The notes: generated by a model from the sequence alone, not told the origin. 64,000 nt of DNA from Xenoacremonium recifei (GCA_012184525.1 WOFQ01000042.1:62001-126000), one strand, 5' to 3'; shown: positions 34,909-48,366, counted from the first letter of the stretch. Translations and numbers: made by a program.

Positions 34909-37900
34909 GGTTGAGCTGCGACAACGGGTGGACGACGCTGGCGATGAGGGCCGACGAAAGCAAGAAGCAGAGGTTCGAGGGCGGATAAAGCGATGAAGGG
35001 TTAGAGGATGATGATGATGCTGGAGGAAGATGTTTTCAGAGCATCCTCGCCCTCATTTGAAAGACAGGGCGGGCAGGCGGCGCGGGAAGGAACCTGAGGC
35101 GGGAGGCGCGACCGAGCCTGACCGGTGAGGGAAACGGCGATGGTGGTGGAGGAGAGGAAAGAGCAATTCGTTGGCTAAGGCGGGAAGGCGGTGCGGGATG
35201 GAGATGGATCTCGGTAAGGTACAAGTAAGGCAAAGTTGGTATTTAGGTCCGTTCAGGTTGGTAGTCTGGTCTGTCAATGATCAAAGATCGGCGGCGGCCG
35301 TGGCAGCGTGGGGTGCCGGTCGAGGTGCAGAGGGCCAATGATGCTAATTTGGAAAGCGTTCGCTTGCTGGCTGTAAGCCGTCGTGGAAGGGCGCTTCCGG
35401 GACTAAGGAGGAGGTCGTCGCGACTTTTTGTGTCTGGATCGGAATCTGGAGGGCCGGTTTGTCTGACGTGCCAAACACCGACAAACACTGACATCCACCG
35501 CCTCTCGACTGGCCCGGAATAGCAATCACGCCCTGCTTAGTGCCCCGAGAACTGGTGGGAGTAACGCAGTGGCGGTCGGGAAGGGCAGAAGGGAGTGTCT
35601 GACACAGGGCGGGCGGCGGGCGGATCCAGAACAACGACTCAGATCGGATGCTGAGCACGAGAACCACAACTGAGACCAGAGACGAGGGTCGGGGGAGAGG
35701 ATGGGAATAAGCGAGTGGTGAGCAGCCAGCTGTTCGTATTGTCGGGACGAGGCTGATCGCGATATGCTGTCGGAACAAAAGAGAATGCAAGAGGGAGGGA
35801 GAAAACAATCAAAGGAGACGTAGTAGGCCGGTCCGTACGTAGGTCAGGTCAACGTCAGGCCAGGCTATCTGCGAGTGAGAGCGCGGTCACGACGTAGGTC
35901 TTGTAAGTTTGACCTGGCCGGCGCAGGTTCTTAATAACTGGGCTCGGGTTGCTTTGATGGTCTGCCCTATTGATGCTTGTTCGCGCTTGTCCGCGTCCCC
36001 CCTCTTCGTTTCTTTTTTTTTCTATCTCCTGGGAATGGGGTAATTGCTTTTAGGGTCCCTCGTCCCGTCTATTCCCTGCGTCAGGTCGTCAGGTCAGTTG
36101 ATGAGAGGGAATGAAAGAGTCTCCGGAGTACCTAGTGTGTACCTCGGCCGGGGCTGAGGATTGTGCTGGACGACCCCCTGGCCTGCCATCCCTGCCCAAG
36201 TACCGATCCTGGTACTGTCACGGGGAGCCGCTCGCTCGCGCTGACGAGCCACTCCTGGACGGGATTGGGCCCTGACCAAGATTATCCTTGATTGAACAAT
36301 TGGGCGGGCCAATCGACAGGTTCAATCAGCAGAGAGGCTCTCGACGCTACCTGATCCAGCGCCCTCCACCGAGTCCACTGAGTCCACTCTGGCAAGCCGC
36401 ATCCACTTCAAAGAGAAAGTGTGTACGGAGTATTGTGGCATTGTATTGTGTTTGTATTGTTCGGCCATCGTAAGGAACTTGTTGGATGGACTCAATTCTG
36501 ACCGCCGTGAGATGGTGGTCCGGCTCTACCTGATCGAGATAGGTGGCTCTTTAGGCTGTCCGCCTGCCGTCTTCAGTGGGGTGAAAGTGGGAGACACAAA
36601 AGACGCCACAGCGCCCGATCCACCTCATCAATAAGGCAAGGCAAGCAAAGCAGCTCACAAAGCATCAGGCCCGTTCATCCCAGCCGTGCCGTCCTCCTTT
36701 CATCAATCGAGGGCTTCGCTTTCTGCCCTGTGCTCGCCAGACCTTGCCATTCTCCACCAGCAACGCAACCTTCTGAATAACTGTGCGAGCCGGGGCCGTA
36801 ACCGACATTCCAATCCTGGATCAATGGCATTCTCTGGAATACGTACTTCGGACCTGCCACATGGCCGCTCTCGGCACTCACCATGTGGAAGTCACGGGAT
36901 CTTGTATGGCCGCGGAATGGAACCTTAACTTCAGGGCACAACTTCCATTGAGGAAGGAGCTGCCGGCATCGAGGGTCTACGAAACTCCCATCGTGGCTGA
37001 GCATCTGCCTCTCTTCCAACTCTCCTTCGCTTTTCCCCAGCCCTCTCATAATAATACTGTTGTGTTTCACTTTGCCTCGTCTTGCCTTGCCTTGCCTTAC
37101 TCCGGCTTGGCTGCTCCGCTGGTGCCCCCCCTTCAGTCGTTGGCGGCGGCGGCGACGAGAACACTAAAACTCGTCCAATGTCTCTCGTTTCTTTTTCTTG
37201 AGTCTTCCGGCCTCACTGGCGCTCTCTTTTCGGCGGCGGGCGAGATGAGAAACATCCGATCAGCTCCCCATTCATCTCCATATCTACGGAGTACGCAAGT
37301 CTGAAAAGACCGGCAAAGTGGCGGGCGCCATGTCACCAGCATCACCAACGTCACCGTCGTCCTGACGGGACGCCAGTGGATGTTAGTCGAGATGGTCGAT
37401 CTGGTGCTGCAGATCCCTCCACTGGCAGGCCCTATCACTTTCCAGGGTTTCGGCTTCAGCAGAACAGTGTGAGTGAATCGAGACGCGCTCTGCATCGTCC
37501 AACTTCAACACCAAGCTCCGGATGTGACAAAGGTCTTGCCTCGACTCCCGGGGTCGTCAACGCCTTCAGAGGCGCCTGCAACCGATTCTTCCCTTGCGAT
37601 GCACCGCTAACCCCCGGAAAACGTACGACAACCCCTCCCCAGCTGTCCTGGAGTCTGTCGCCCATCTCCTGCTCCCGACGACCCACCCTCAAGACCACCC
37701 TTCTCTTAGTACAGATACAATATCTTGGTATGCACGTCTATGGGACTCGGGACAACTGCTCAACCGCCCTGGAAACCCCTGAAAAGCCCTCATTCATCAA
37801 TGGGAATATTGGAAACTATGAGAGTGCTCAATCCACATCTTTGCTCTGGTCACGGTGATGCGGCACTCGCCGGCGGTGATACGCCCCGCGGCTTTAATTC

Positions 37901-40900
37901 TTAGTTACGGATCAGAGATGAGACAGGTCACAGACTCTCCCGGTTGACAGCGATCAACAAGATGAACAGGCGATGATCACTGTGATGGTCACCCCAAGTG
38001 GGCTGCCTGCGCTGCCGCTCAAGTCTCAACTCTCCCGCGCCGCTGGATTTGCTTTTGCAACTGAGCTGACGATGTTGATTCCGGCGTCTCGATTACTGCT
38101 ACCGGAGGACAGCTTCGCGCCCGCGACGTTAGCCCGCGCACCACCCGCGGCCGAACCCGTCATCGCCTAAAAAGTACCCCCCTGTTGTTGGCTTGACGAG
38201 AAAGATTCGGCGGTTGGCCATTCGGGCCTGGTTGTGATGGTGTCAGATCCTAGCCATCGATCACCTCACGTCAAGGCCGCCCTTGCTGTACGCTTTGTTT
38301 CGGAGTCGGTGATGGTCCATGACAGCCCTGCTGCTCTTCCGGCCAGAAGGAGGCCAGGGCAGAACATGGCACGTCCTCCTTGTCTGAACCTGGCAACGCC
38401 TCTGAAGATTTTCTATTTGCGCTATAGCAAATCACCTGCAGGACAGTCGATTATGGCTTGTCTACCACTCCCCCGCACACTTGGGAAAGACATCTGTTCC
38501 CGTTCAAGTTCCCGGTGGTGCTACTACTTCTCGGCCTTGAGCGACAGCATCACGCTGTTAGATCTATCCCGGCTACATTCCGCTTCGATCCTTAAACGTG
38601 GCGGCCACCCCTCTGGTTCTGCTCTGTATCGGTGTTGCGCCAGTCAACACGCAGCGGCACGTGCATGAGGCGTGTGTGGTTGCTCATAGTATGCTTGTGA
38701 GGCCGATAATAAGCTCTGCTAACTCCGGCTCCGGTTCCCTCAAGCAATTCAGCAAGCAAGCAATGAAGTCGGGGCGTGTTCTAGATCAGGCTGGCAAGGG
38801 ACAGGTCCGGAAATCGAACGCAAAATTGCCCCAATGGCTGATTGTGGTGTAACCCTCGTGGGATGCTTCAGCCTTGAGACTCAAACAGGCGCTTCAGGTG
38901 GTTTGATCACATCCGGTCCAACATCCGGGCCTGATTTGTTGGTTTGCAGCACAAGCCGCGGATTGAGGCAGGGTAATATTGAGGTACAGCTGGCTGGCTC
39001 GCCTTGGCCTGAGCCGAGGAACGGCCAACGCCCGATCTCTCCCCAACGCCGTTACGCGCAGGTTGTCAGGTGAACTCTCTGCATCGTCGGCGGCCATCTG
39101 TGCCATGTCTCATTGGACGGGAACTTGACGCGGTTGGTGAGCCACGTCCGGGAACTAGAGCTTAGTTGCCCGCCGCGGCCTGCGCCATGACGAGGTGAAG
39201 GTTGAACATCGCCCGACGGCTTCAGATACAATCGCCGCCGTCTTTCCACCTGTTCACTAATGCGGTACAGTTGGTCCTCAAACAACTCGCTTAGACGGAT
39301 GAAAGGCCCAGCTCAGCTAGCACAGGCCAAAGATCTCTCGTGATGACGAGACTCCTCGCTCGGTTCCTCTTTTTCGTCCTTACGGACGAAAGCTAAAAGC
39401 TATCACTCAGAGCTGGTGACGATCTCACCAAAGTTTGCCATGGTAAGACATTCGGGTCCTCTCATCTTCCCCATAGCCGACGACAAAGTTCCCGCCAGCA
39501 ACTCCCGTCTCGAGAGCAGGGGGTTTCGGAGTTCATCTCTCGACTTTTGCTAATTTCTGACCTAGCCGGTGATTTTGCGGATGCTGTCACCGGAGAAGCA
39601 AATGTTGATCGACGACTGCTTGACGGGGGAGGAGGATCAACACCCGGTCTTGCGATTCCCGAGACGGGCGGGGGACCCTAATTCTGACAAACTTCAATCT
39701 ATCGTCATTTTGCGTTTTTGCTTTTGCGCCTATTGATCCCCATTCAAAAGAGTCACATGTACCAACGTTGGGGTCTTTGTAAGGTTGGTTTGCTGCGACT
39801 CTTACCAAGAGGAGCGTTACTATAGGCTACTGCGCCTGTTGCGCAAGTCCGTAAAGGATTTGGATCGACAATGCATCCAGCGCGTCGGGTCCGTGTAAGT
39901 GGGAGCGCCGAAGGGAGGCCGCGTTGGGCAGGCAGTAAGACAGAGAGGCAGAGCTGAAAAGCTTCTCACCAACTCACCTCGCATTGAGGTAACACGTCAG
40001 CCTGCAAAGCCGCATGTCTCTTCCTTCGGCCTCTCATTGTCTGATATTCGCGGGACGTCTTGACGGCTGAAGCATTGTTCTGTGGCTCTTTGCGATGCCG
40101 CGTCCACCATCCGGGGTCGTGCGCCTTTCAGCTCAATGGTGCCAGCACATCGTTGAGCTCCCAACAGGCGAATCGGATGCGGCGATGCAGTCACTCGAGA
40201 ATGTTCAGCACCCCCGCAGATGATTTTGGGCAGTTCATCTGCCGCATCCAACCGATCGGGCATCCAGCTTTAATTATGCGGATGACTTGTGGTGATGCTC
40301 ACTACGGTAAGTAGGTTCCTCAACAACTCATCAACATAGGTTCTTATGTTTGAAGTCCAGCTTCGATTCTTTTGATGTTTTTTTGATACCGTTGTTTACT
40401 TCGACGACGACTACACCTGCAGTTGAGCGTTATTACAACTGGCCGCTTCTCCGCGATGGATGTCTCAACCTAACCAAGTTCTCACCCTATCCACCCACCA
40501 TGATTCAGGCTGCGCCAGTGATCTGTGCAGGGAGAGGTCCTAAGACCCCAATCCTCCTTGCCGATGCGCCTCCATGCATATTGCTTGGAGCTGATGGGAC
40601 TCGGTGAATCCGACAGTCCAGTCAGACTCGAGAACCATCCAACAGACTGCGCCAGATAGGTCCAGACCCCGCCATGCATCTCAGACATTGCTGACCGCAC
40701 AAGATCGCCCCGATGCTGTCCCGACGTCGTTTACGATATGTTGGGCATGAGGTTTGTGAGCGCCGATAGTTCAATATGCGATGCTGTCTCCTCTTCCATT
40801 TGTAAGAGCTTGACAGCCTATTCGTCGTGATGTGGAAGAGGCGTCTGAGACATTCTGTTCGTGCCGACAGATTTCGGAGCTGAGAAGACTTCCGCAGCTT

Positions 40901-41611
40901 TGCGGGAGGCTTGCGGCACACTGCGGAGACCAATTCGAGGCGTTGGCTTCTCGTGGGCTTCCCGTGGGTTTCCCGTGCCACGCCCAATATTTCCAGGGCT
41001 GCAATGGTTTCACGAGGACTCGTGGCACATCCTCCACGCCTTTGGTGGCGTTCAACTAGTTTGTAAGTCGGTGAATGAGGAAGAGGATAGCGGGAGGCTC
41101 ATCCGCCTCACGCGGGGACAAGTGTTCTCGCCTCATTGGCAGTGATTGAGGTGTTATGTTGGAGGGTGTTGGCTCTGTTCAGTCTGAGCAAAGTGCAAAA
41201 CTATCCCGGCTGTGCTCTAGTGAGTTATGTGGTAGTTTGGTCTTCAAGCGGCATGAAGAGACGTGGCAGCGTTCTAGGGTAAGTTGATTCTAGAGAGATA
41301 ATGCAGAATTGCCAATTTTTCAGCTCGAAAGTGACCACTAGAAAATTGCAACATGGAAAGGTTGAGGCAAAATGCGAAGTGCAAAGGTTGGTCATGCTTA
41401 TCCGGTTGCTTTCTCGGTTATCCCAGATGTTTGGATATGAGTCAACTTTGCTCCAGCAAGGCGGAGAAAACCAGTCACCACTTAGTAGAAGCTCCACGAT
41501 GCTTCCTTTCAACAATGTCATCTCTCGTCTCAGCACGACAATATCATTCATTGAGTGTCATTACTACCTAGCTATTCTGATTCAGATTGGTATTGCGGTG
41601 CTCGTGATCCA
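34909..41611. other. Gene-poor 6.7-kb intergenic region
   Basis: No frame on either strand shows a recognisable domain, a coherent splice model or typical codon bias over any length. The first kilobase is the RBR promoter side. Small features: AGGCA/TGCCT repeats at about 36631-36649 and, inverted, at 37081-37099; and three imperfect 11-bp TTCCCGTGGG-type units at about 40946-40979. From about 38000 onward base composition is mixed. It may hold non-coding RNAs or old repeats that cannot be called by eye. Confidence 0.45.
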
Positions 41612-42321
41612 ATGGCGCCGCCGTGCGAAGATTCTCCCAGTGGCCCTCAGGTTCGGCTCGAGGATGTTTCGATGAGTCAAATCCACGACTTTCACAAGCT
41701 GTGGTCTAATGAAGCTGTTGCGCTCTATAGGTGAGTTTTCTTTGATTGAACATAGAGCACTGGCTGAAACGTAGAATTGATAGTGGACGGCCAGTCAGCG
41801 ACGACTTTGAGAAGTCTCGGGAAGATTTCCAGCGGCGCTTTCTCAACGCCGGGATAGGCCGGCCATGGATTGTCGAGAAGGCTATTGTAATTCCCAAGCT
41901 GGACTGCCCCAATGAAAAAGAGACGGCGGGCTTCATTGGAACTGTCAGGCCGTCGCCGTATGGACTAGTTCTGGCGTATCACATCCAAGAGCACTGCTGG
42001 GGTCGAGGCATCGCGACAGTGGCAACGAAGAAGTTTCTCAAGGAATACTGGAGCGAACCTCGTTGTGCGCCTTCCAGCGCCGTTTACGCGGAATACGACG
42101 CGACGGGGAATCTATCGGCGACTGCAAGAGATCAAGCATCCAGCGGGGAGGGTGAGATGGTTGAGATACAGCATCTTGTGGCGGAGGTGGACCGTGGAAA
42201 TACGGGAAGCATGAGGGTTGCAGAAAAGAGCGGAGGAAGGCCGGTCGATCACTTCCATGCTAAACTGCTACGATTCGAGGGATTGCGAACGCATGCCGTC
42301 TGGCAGCTGGACAAGCCGTGA
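41612..42321 (+). CDS. GNAT-family N-acetyltransferase
   Basis: Small acetyl-CoA-dependent acetyltransferase of 182 residues; the substrate is unknown. Two exons, 41612-41730 and 41775-42321, are joined across a 44-bp intron with GTGAGT donor and GTAG acceptor. Exon 1 supplies the family N-terminus (RLEDVSMSQIHDFHKLWSNEAVALY). The CoA-binding motif A is visible as WGRGIATVATKKFL after the beta strand GLVLAYHI. A later strand carries HLVAEVDRGNTGSMRVAEKSGG, the asparagine and helix usual in the RimJ/RimL-like group. The stretch between (about 42060-42160) is longer than usual. Without exon 1 the domain would be incomplete, which supports the spliced model. Confidence 0.78.
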
Positions 42322-43093
42322 ATGGCGAGAGAAATTATTATGAAGGCTGAATTGCTACCCTAGAGGAAAAGTGAGTGCGAATGGATGATGCTGATACTGG
42401 GTTTGACACTTCCAAATGTGGATAAGATTTGGCGACAGGTTAAGTTATGCTTTTTGTGCCTGAAGTCAAACCTTAGTTTGATGATCTAGGAGGCAGATGC
42501 AGTGTGGGGGATGAGACGGTGATTGTGGCGGCAAGGTCATCGTTGTGTGAGGTTATACCGCTCTGCTGATTCAACGGCCATTCAGGTCAGTCTCACGCTT
42601 CTTTCAATCGATGCAGCACAATGAACGACAATGGACAATGGATTGGCCGTAGCGAATGAAAGTGAGAGTGCTCACCACGGCCAAGTATTTATTGGAACGC
42701 ATTTGCAAAGTTCAACAAAGAACTTTCCCTTTCCACCATCTCATCTCATCTTTCAGTTGTCGACTTGAAAGTGCCCAGTTGATTGATTGATTGTGGCGCG
42801 CCGCCAGCCCCGTTCCGATAGCGCTAGAAGGCTACCTTAACCCAAGCCACAGCCCAGCCCCGCCCCTCCAGTCCAGTCCAGACCAGACCAGACCCCGGCT
42901 TCAGCTCTCTCCGCTCCTCGCCGTCCCGTTCGACTCCATCCTCGATCCATCATCTTCCTGCTCAGCTTACTTTCCCGACGACGATCTCAGTGTTCGTTCA
43001 CGAGATATCCCCCGACGAGCGTTCGCCTTGCTTTGGAGTTTGTCGCTATCAGTGTACTCTGCCGTTGCGAACATCCATACGAAATCACTCACG
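42322..43093. other. Intergenic region and leader of the EAF gene
   Basis: Holds the GNAT 3' flank and the EAF promoter. TTGA repeats lie near 42780-42793 and CCAGT/CCAGA pentamers at about 42867-42897 in a C-rich leader. No gene is supported. Confidence 0.5.
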
Positions 43094-44240
43094 ATGGCCG
43101 CTGCCGGCCTCATCGACCCGACTAAGACGGGCAAATACCCCGTCATCCTCGGCGACGGTCTCCTGGGCAAGGACTGCGAGAAGGTGTTTACCGGCATTCG
43201 ATGTAAGTCCTACTGGCGCCATCCTCTGCAATCAAGTCACGGCTAACAGCGTCTCTGCTTCAGACAATCACAAGCCCACGCTCTCCTCCGCGTCGGCTCC
43301 TAATCACGCCCGCCTCAAGCCGTCGCTTCCGGGCAAGACGACCTCTTACGATCTCGTATACGACGATGCTGGCGATAAATATGCCTTCACAGGCGCCCGA
43401 AATACCGAAAAGGGCCAGTACGTCCTCTATTTCGACCCCGAGCGCGAGGCCTTTATCCTTGACAAGATCGACTCGACCTTCGACCTCAACGTCACCCGGG
43501 TGCCCGGAAATCCCAGTCCCGCAGCTCTGAAGCGCGAATTCCCCTACATCGAGAAGCCTCGGAGCAATCCCCCGCCCCAGGTCAAGGTCACCGAGGCCGA
43601 CAGCAAGCCCAAGCTGCCCCAGAAGCTGCGTAACGACAGTCCTCTGATGAAGCCTAAGAAGGCTTCGAAGCCCGCGAAGCCTATTGAGAAGAAGCAGCCC
43701 GCGCCGCCGCCACCACCAAAGAAGATGGAGTTGAGCCTGCCAAAGCCGGAACCGATGCGGAAGCCTGACCTGCCGAAGAAGCTGAAGCCGGCGCCGGAGC
43801 CCAAGCGGCGCCACATCGAAGAGGAAGAGGACGAGGACGAGGATGACGACGGCGGCCTCCTGGTCGAGTATCCCGAGGGTGACCCCCGGGAGGCCCGTCG
43901 TCAAACCGACTTCTCCCCCGCCTTCCCGACGGTCCGGCGCTTCGACGACTTCATGGACCAGCGTGAGTCGGAGGGCGACGACGTCGATGGCGAGGACCTT
44001 GAGGAGGCCGAAAGCCCGTTCAAGCTGCCCAGCCCGGTTGAGAGCCGCAGCCACCCTTCTCAGTCACAGGCGCCCTCACAAGTCCACTCCCAGCAACATG
44101 TGCAGAACATGTACGAGGAGGAAGATGACGATGACGACTTCGGCGGCGACCTGGAGAACGAGCTCGAGAAGGCATTCGAGGACCTCGAGAAGGAGAGTCC
44201 CGATGACGATAATGAGAGCGAGATCAGCGAGGAGGACTAG
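43094..44240 (+). CDS. EAF (ELL-associated factor) domain transcription elongation protein
   Basis: Likely nuclear partner of an ELL-type factor stimulating RNA polymerase II elongation. Exons 43094-43202 and 43264-44240 (intron 61 bp, branch GGCTAACAG) give 325 residues. The N-terminal 130 residues fit the EAF domain: YPVILGDGLLGKD, then RYNHKPTL formed across the splice junction, a beta-rich part (YDLVYDDAGDKYAF) and YVLYFDPEREAFILDKIDSTFDLNVTR. The middle is Lys/Pro-rich with KKQPAPPPPPKK. The C-terminal third is very acidic with Asp/Glu runs, as expected for an activation region. A 264-codon frame on the opposite strand is a shadow of this repetitive coding sequence. Confidence 0.85.
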
Positions 44241-44605
44241 AGGCAGGGGTCTGGGTGGTCGGTTGGGAAAAGGTAATAAAAGCATCCCCGAGGATAGGGA
44301 GGGAATACCAGGAAGCGGAGGCGTATGGAAAACCATTTGCTTGACAATTGTGAAATTATTTTTGGAATGGCGCTGGGAGAAGAAAGGATACAGAGCAGCG
44401 ACAAGGATTGACTGATTTGATTATTGGCATTTTGTCTTCTTGCTATTTACATTACGATACAGACGATACCAGGTACAGATCTTAACATGAGGCAGACGCT
44501 TTATATGGTTTTCACGGTCAATAGCTCTGTGATGAACAGACTCATCTCGTCGGATTTGTCCAAACTCCAGAGCTGAACCGAATATCCTAAACATCATATT
44601 GTGAT

Positions 44606-46504
44606 TCAGCCGTTTAGTGGAAACATCGCTGAGGAATTATAACAACCACAGTCGACATAGTCACCTGTGACATTCCTCACAGGGACTTCATGTCCAAACT
44701 CCAGGACAAGACCGCCATTAGCTTCGCTCGAATCAAATGCAGGCCAACCCACAGTGGAAGAAATAGTTGCAGGGTCTTTCAAGAACGCCAGCATGAAGTC
44801 TTGCATAGTTATAGACGTATTTACTTCAAGCTGGGGGATATCACCTGCAGCCGTCGTATAGCTACCAAAGATCATTAAGAGATCTGACCAGTGATACCCG
44901 CCAAGCCAGTCTACAGGACTGATGTTAGAGAAGTTGCCAGCCCAGAGGTAGCGATAAGTCTCTAAGCCAATTGATCGACGTAGGTTGTCAAATTTGAGCG
45001 CTTCGCAGTCGGACAGCCCTTCTTGGTAATTGACATCAGTGATGTTGGTGCTGGGGTGTTCTCTCGCAGCGTCTGATCGGATAGCTGGGCCTCTGGCCAC
45101 CATGCCATCGACGTAACGCTGCGATTCGTTTGAAAAGATGTATTTCTCGTCGGCTGCACATGAATGTTAGTGAGTGTGGTGCCTTGGAATCCCGAAGACT
45201 TACGGATATAGCTCCCGAATGAGATGGATGGCGTCCCGTTGTAGCGATTGATGTATTCTTCTATTTGTACCCAGGAGATGTGACGCATGCATTCCAGCTC
45301 TGCTTGTGAGTCGTTGCCGTAGTTGCAGCCAAGCCCCCTGGCGACGATGTCAAAATCTGCGTATACGTCGTCTATGGTGGAAAGGTTCAGGACTGGTTCT
45401 GGTCCAGGTACGGAGATCATCCCGAATTTTGCGACAAGGGGGTCATCTGGGAATGCCATCGTGTAGAGATGCGTTAGAGCTGCACCTTGAGACTGACCCC
45501 AAAGCTATAATAGACGATTGTTGTCAGCCTGGATGAATATTCGCTCGAATAGCAAGCAACCACCTACCATGATGTTGTGTTGATCACCACCAAAGGCTTG
45601 GATGTTCTGATACACCCACTCTACGGCTGCTCTAACATCGAGCAATGCCAGTGATTGCTCACTGAGGGCCCTGGACCTGGGATCTGCAAGAAAAACAATG
45701 TCACTATTAGCATACATCCTGATGGGGCTTTAGTCTGAGGAGTTGGGATCATACTTCCGAAGATATTCACCCTGTAATTGATGGTCACTACAATATGTTC
45801 CTGGGAGCGAGAAACCCATTGCGAGGGAAGCTGAGAAGGAATCCAAATCCCTCCAGTAACTCCACCTCCACCAGAAACAAATAGAGCTACTGGTAGTTGT
45901 GATGTGTTGTTGGCGGTAGCAGGGGTCCAGACAGCCAAGCTGAGGCAGTCTTCGGAGGAAGACCAAGCCACAGAGCCTTGATTCAGCTTCTCGCCAACAC
46001 TAGCTAGTAGATTGTCCGGCACGTATTCATTCCACATGCTAGACTCAGAGGATACATACTGTGGACAAGCTAAGCGTGGAATGTCAATTAATGAGTGTTC
46101 TCTGGGACATTAGTGGCAATGACGGACCTGGACCATAGATTGTCGAGTCAAATAATTTGTTTGAACATTCTGGGCTTTGTGGAGGGAGAAATCGAAGTTC
46201 ACCCACAGGTGGCTATTGATAAGAGTCAAAACAATCAGCATCATGGGCTGCCTGACTGAGGATAGGGGTGCGGGTGTGTTACCTTGGCATATGGGATGTT
46301 CAAGAATTGGCGAACGTTAGGGTAGCTGTCATTGAACATGCCAACGAAAGTCCCGGTTTTTGTTTCCACAGTGAGATTTGTCCACCCTGCGTGAAGAATT
46401 CGAGGTGCCTGCCATGTCATGTTGGCATAATACGGATCGTACATAGCTCCCAGTACACAACTGGTCAGCCCCAGCAAGGTGAGACCAAACGAGGCCATTG
46501 CCAT
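44606..46504 (-). CDS. Secreted type-B carboxylesterase/lipase
   Basis: Alpha/beta-hydrolase that cleaves carboxylic esters, probably extracellular. Six minus-strand exons join in frame: 46504-46283, 46212-46128, 46069-45755, 45683-45568, 45504-45204 and 45153-44606, giving 528 residues. A signal peptide covers about residues 1-20 (hydrophobic, ending VLGA). Family blocks are present: FLNIPYAKPPVGELRF across intron 1, EDCLSLAVWTP, GGGGVTGGIW (oxyanion region), INYRVNIFGNP across intron 3, ALLDVRAAVEWV and GGDQ. The nucleophile is Ser251 in GQSQGA; most relatives have Ala or Glu next to it, but GQSQGA is also known. The catalytic His is probably His434 in GGYHWSDL. Many Asn-X-Ser/Thr sites suit secretion. 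The physiological substrate is unknown. Confidence 0.88.
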
Positions 46505-47492
46505 CTTGATGCACCCTTAGATGTTACGAGAGATATGGTGATATTTATGGCAAGGACTGAGACAAGATTTATATTGAAGGCACAACACCGTTCGGAAGGG
46601 TGTGTAGGCGAGCAAGAGGATGATGGTGGTTCCTCGGTCACAGAGAGATATGGACCCGAAGTCACTTGGCAGAGATAGATGCTTGCTAGGCAGTATTTAT
46701 GCTTCATATAGCAACTTACGATCACGAGTCGCACGTACACCCGACTCGATGGCGAACTCCTTGTACAATACCTAGAGGCATGCCAAGCCTCTTACTGCGG
46801 ATGATTCGGCGAAGAGAGAAGGGCATGATGTGACATGGTATCTACCATGTTGCTAGAAGATCACGATCATCAGACTGGACACTACCAACGAGCGGTGTAG
46901 CTGCTCGTATATCCGAACACCCAGAACATATACACACCTAGCAGGCATAGCTCACAAGACTCTCTAGTAAGTCGATCCTCGGAGATCCCCCGCATTTACA
47001 CGGCGGTATGGAAGAGTCTGGGGCTGGGCCACAAAACCCGGGGCTTCTCCGGAGGATTGACCAAGAACTTGGGAAACGATGAACCTGTAGTAGCCAATAC
47101 CAGATACTTCTTGCCTTCGAAAGACTATTCCAGAGGTCGAAGACTAATGTTGGTCCGCACCCTCACCCACATGACTGGACAAAGTCGAACCACGATATTG
47201 CTATTAGGCTGATGTATAGAGAACCCCAGTCCCGGGTCTTTGACTCCGCGGAATCGGCCCGACATCATGTGTCCGGGAACTGGAGTCGACGAGTAGATTA
47301 CTCCGTGAAGTGTTGATTTACTCCGTGGCTAGTCAATTGACGGCTACACTACCAGTGTTTTCGAAAGCTGCGATGGCAAGGTATAGAATGGCAGGTAGTT
47401 TATAGGACTGGGATCTACACTCTGTTATATAGGTATCTGTAGAAGCTTCCTAGAAATCTCTATGTTGCTCAGCTAGCCACTATCATTACGTG
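46505..47492. other. Esterase promoter side
   Basis: Upstream DNA of the esterase and 3' flank of the GFA gene. It is mixed in composition with no supported gene. Nothing notable is seen. Confidence 0.5.
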
Positions 47493-48022
47493 TCAAAGGC
47501 GACTTTTCAACATCTGCTCTCCATCATCATCCTCCCTATACCTAACCCCCTTCAAATGATCCGTAACTCCCTCAATCTCATCCCCGCAGAACAAATGCTT
47601 CCGCGCCTCGCACAGCACCCTCCCCCAACGCCGCAAAACCTCCGGATCAAACGTGCCCACCAGCATGCTCAACCTGCCTGAGCCGTCGCGCCGCCAGTAC
47701 AGCAAGCCGCCGCATTGAGAGCAGAAGCCACGGGAGCACTCCCGCGTGGCGTGGAAGTTGGTGAGGGTGGAGGAGGATGTGAAGTCTACGGCGGATGCGG
47801 GCAGGGAGTGGACGCGGAAGACGAGGGAGCCGGTTTGTTGGCGGCATTGGGAGCATTGGCAGGTTGAGCACTGGGGTTGTGAGTTTGAGAGGAAGACATG
47901 GGAGAGGGGAGACATACAGCCGTGGAGAAGTCGTGGTCTGGCGGGAAGGTGATTTTGTAGCGGACGGAGCGACAGAGACAACCGCCAGTGATGGACGATG
48001 GAGGCGATGAAGATGAAGTCAT
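47493..48022 (-). CDS. GFA/CENP-V domain zinc-binding protein
   Basis: Member of the glutathione-dependent formaldehyde-activating enzyme-like (GFA, Mss4-fold) family; most fungal members have no proven substrate. Exons 48022-47918 and 47870-47493 (intron 47 bp, GTATGT donor) give 160 residues. Zinc ligands are visible: Cys pair in GGCLCRSVRY, then CQCSQCR just after the splice, and CSQCGGLLYWR later. The domain reads TGGCLCRSVRYKI ... CQCSQCRQQTGSLV ... STRECSRGFCSQCGG in order, with the last part giving a cysteine-poor tail. The splice is needed to bring the first two zinc motifs into one frame. It lies 344 bp downstream of Pop1 on the same strand. Confidence 0.82.
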
Positions 48023-48366
48023 GATGAACGGTACAGTATTGCTTGAGATGATTTTTGCTGCTTGAGAAGATTGAAGGTCTAGTGAGGTCGTCTCTGGACT
48101 ACAGGGCCCTTTATATACCCCTCTTGGCTCCATCATGTCAACGACGCCTTTTGTCCATATCGATGAGCTGTCGTCACTCAAGCGTCCCGTATCAGTCTAT
48201 CTTAGCCAGCACAAGCCTAATGGCGTTCTAGTGCTGTAGATCGTTCCAATGACGACTTGTTTTACCAAGTTCGAGGAAAATCCTTGACTAAACGCCACTC
48301 CCAAGGATTTCCAATATGCACTGATAGCTTCCAACCCTTCACAGCTTGGCGTTCCAAACTCAACCA
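48023..48366. other. Short spacer between Pop1 and the GFA gene
   Basis: Holds the Pop1 3' UTR and the GFA promoter. No repeats or genes are seen. Confidence 0.5.

Noticed and set aside
43260..44054. 264-codon minus-strand frame opposite the EAF gene
   Set aside because: Leu/Val-rich mirror of Lys/Glu/Asp repeats in the EAF protein.
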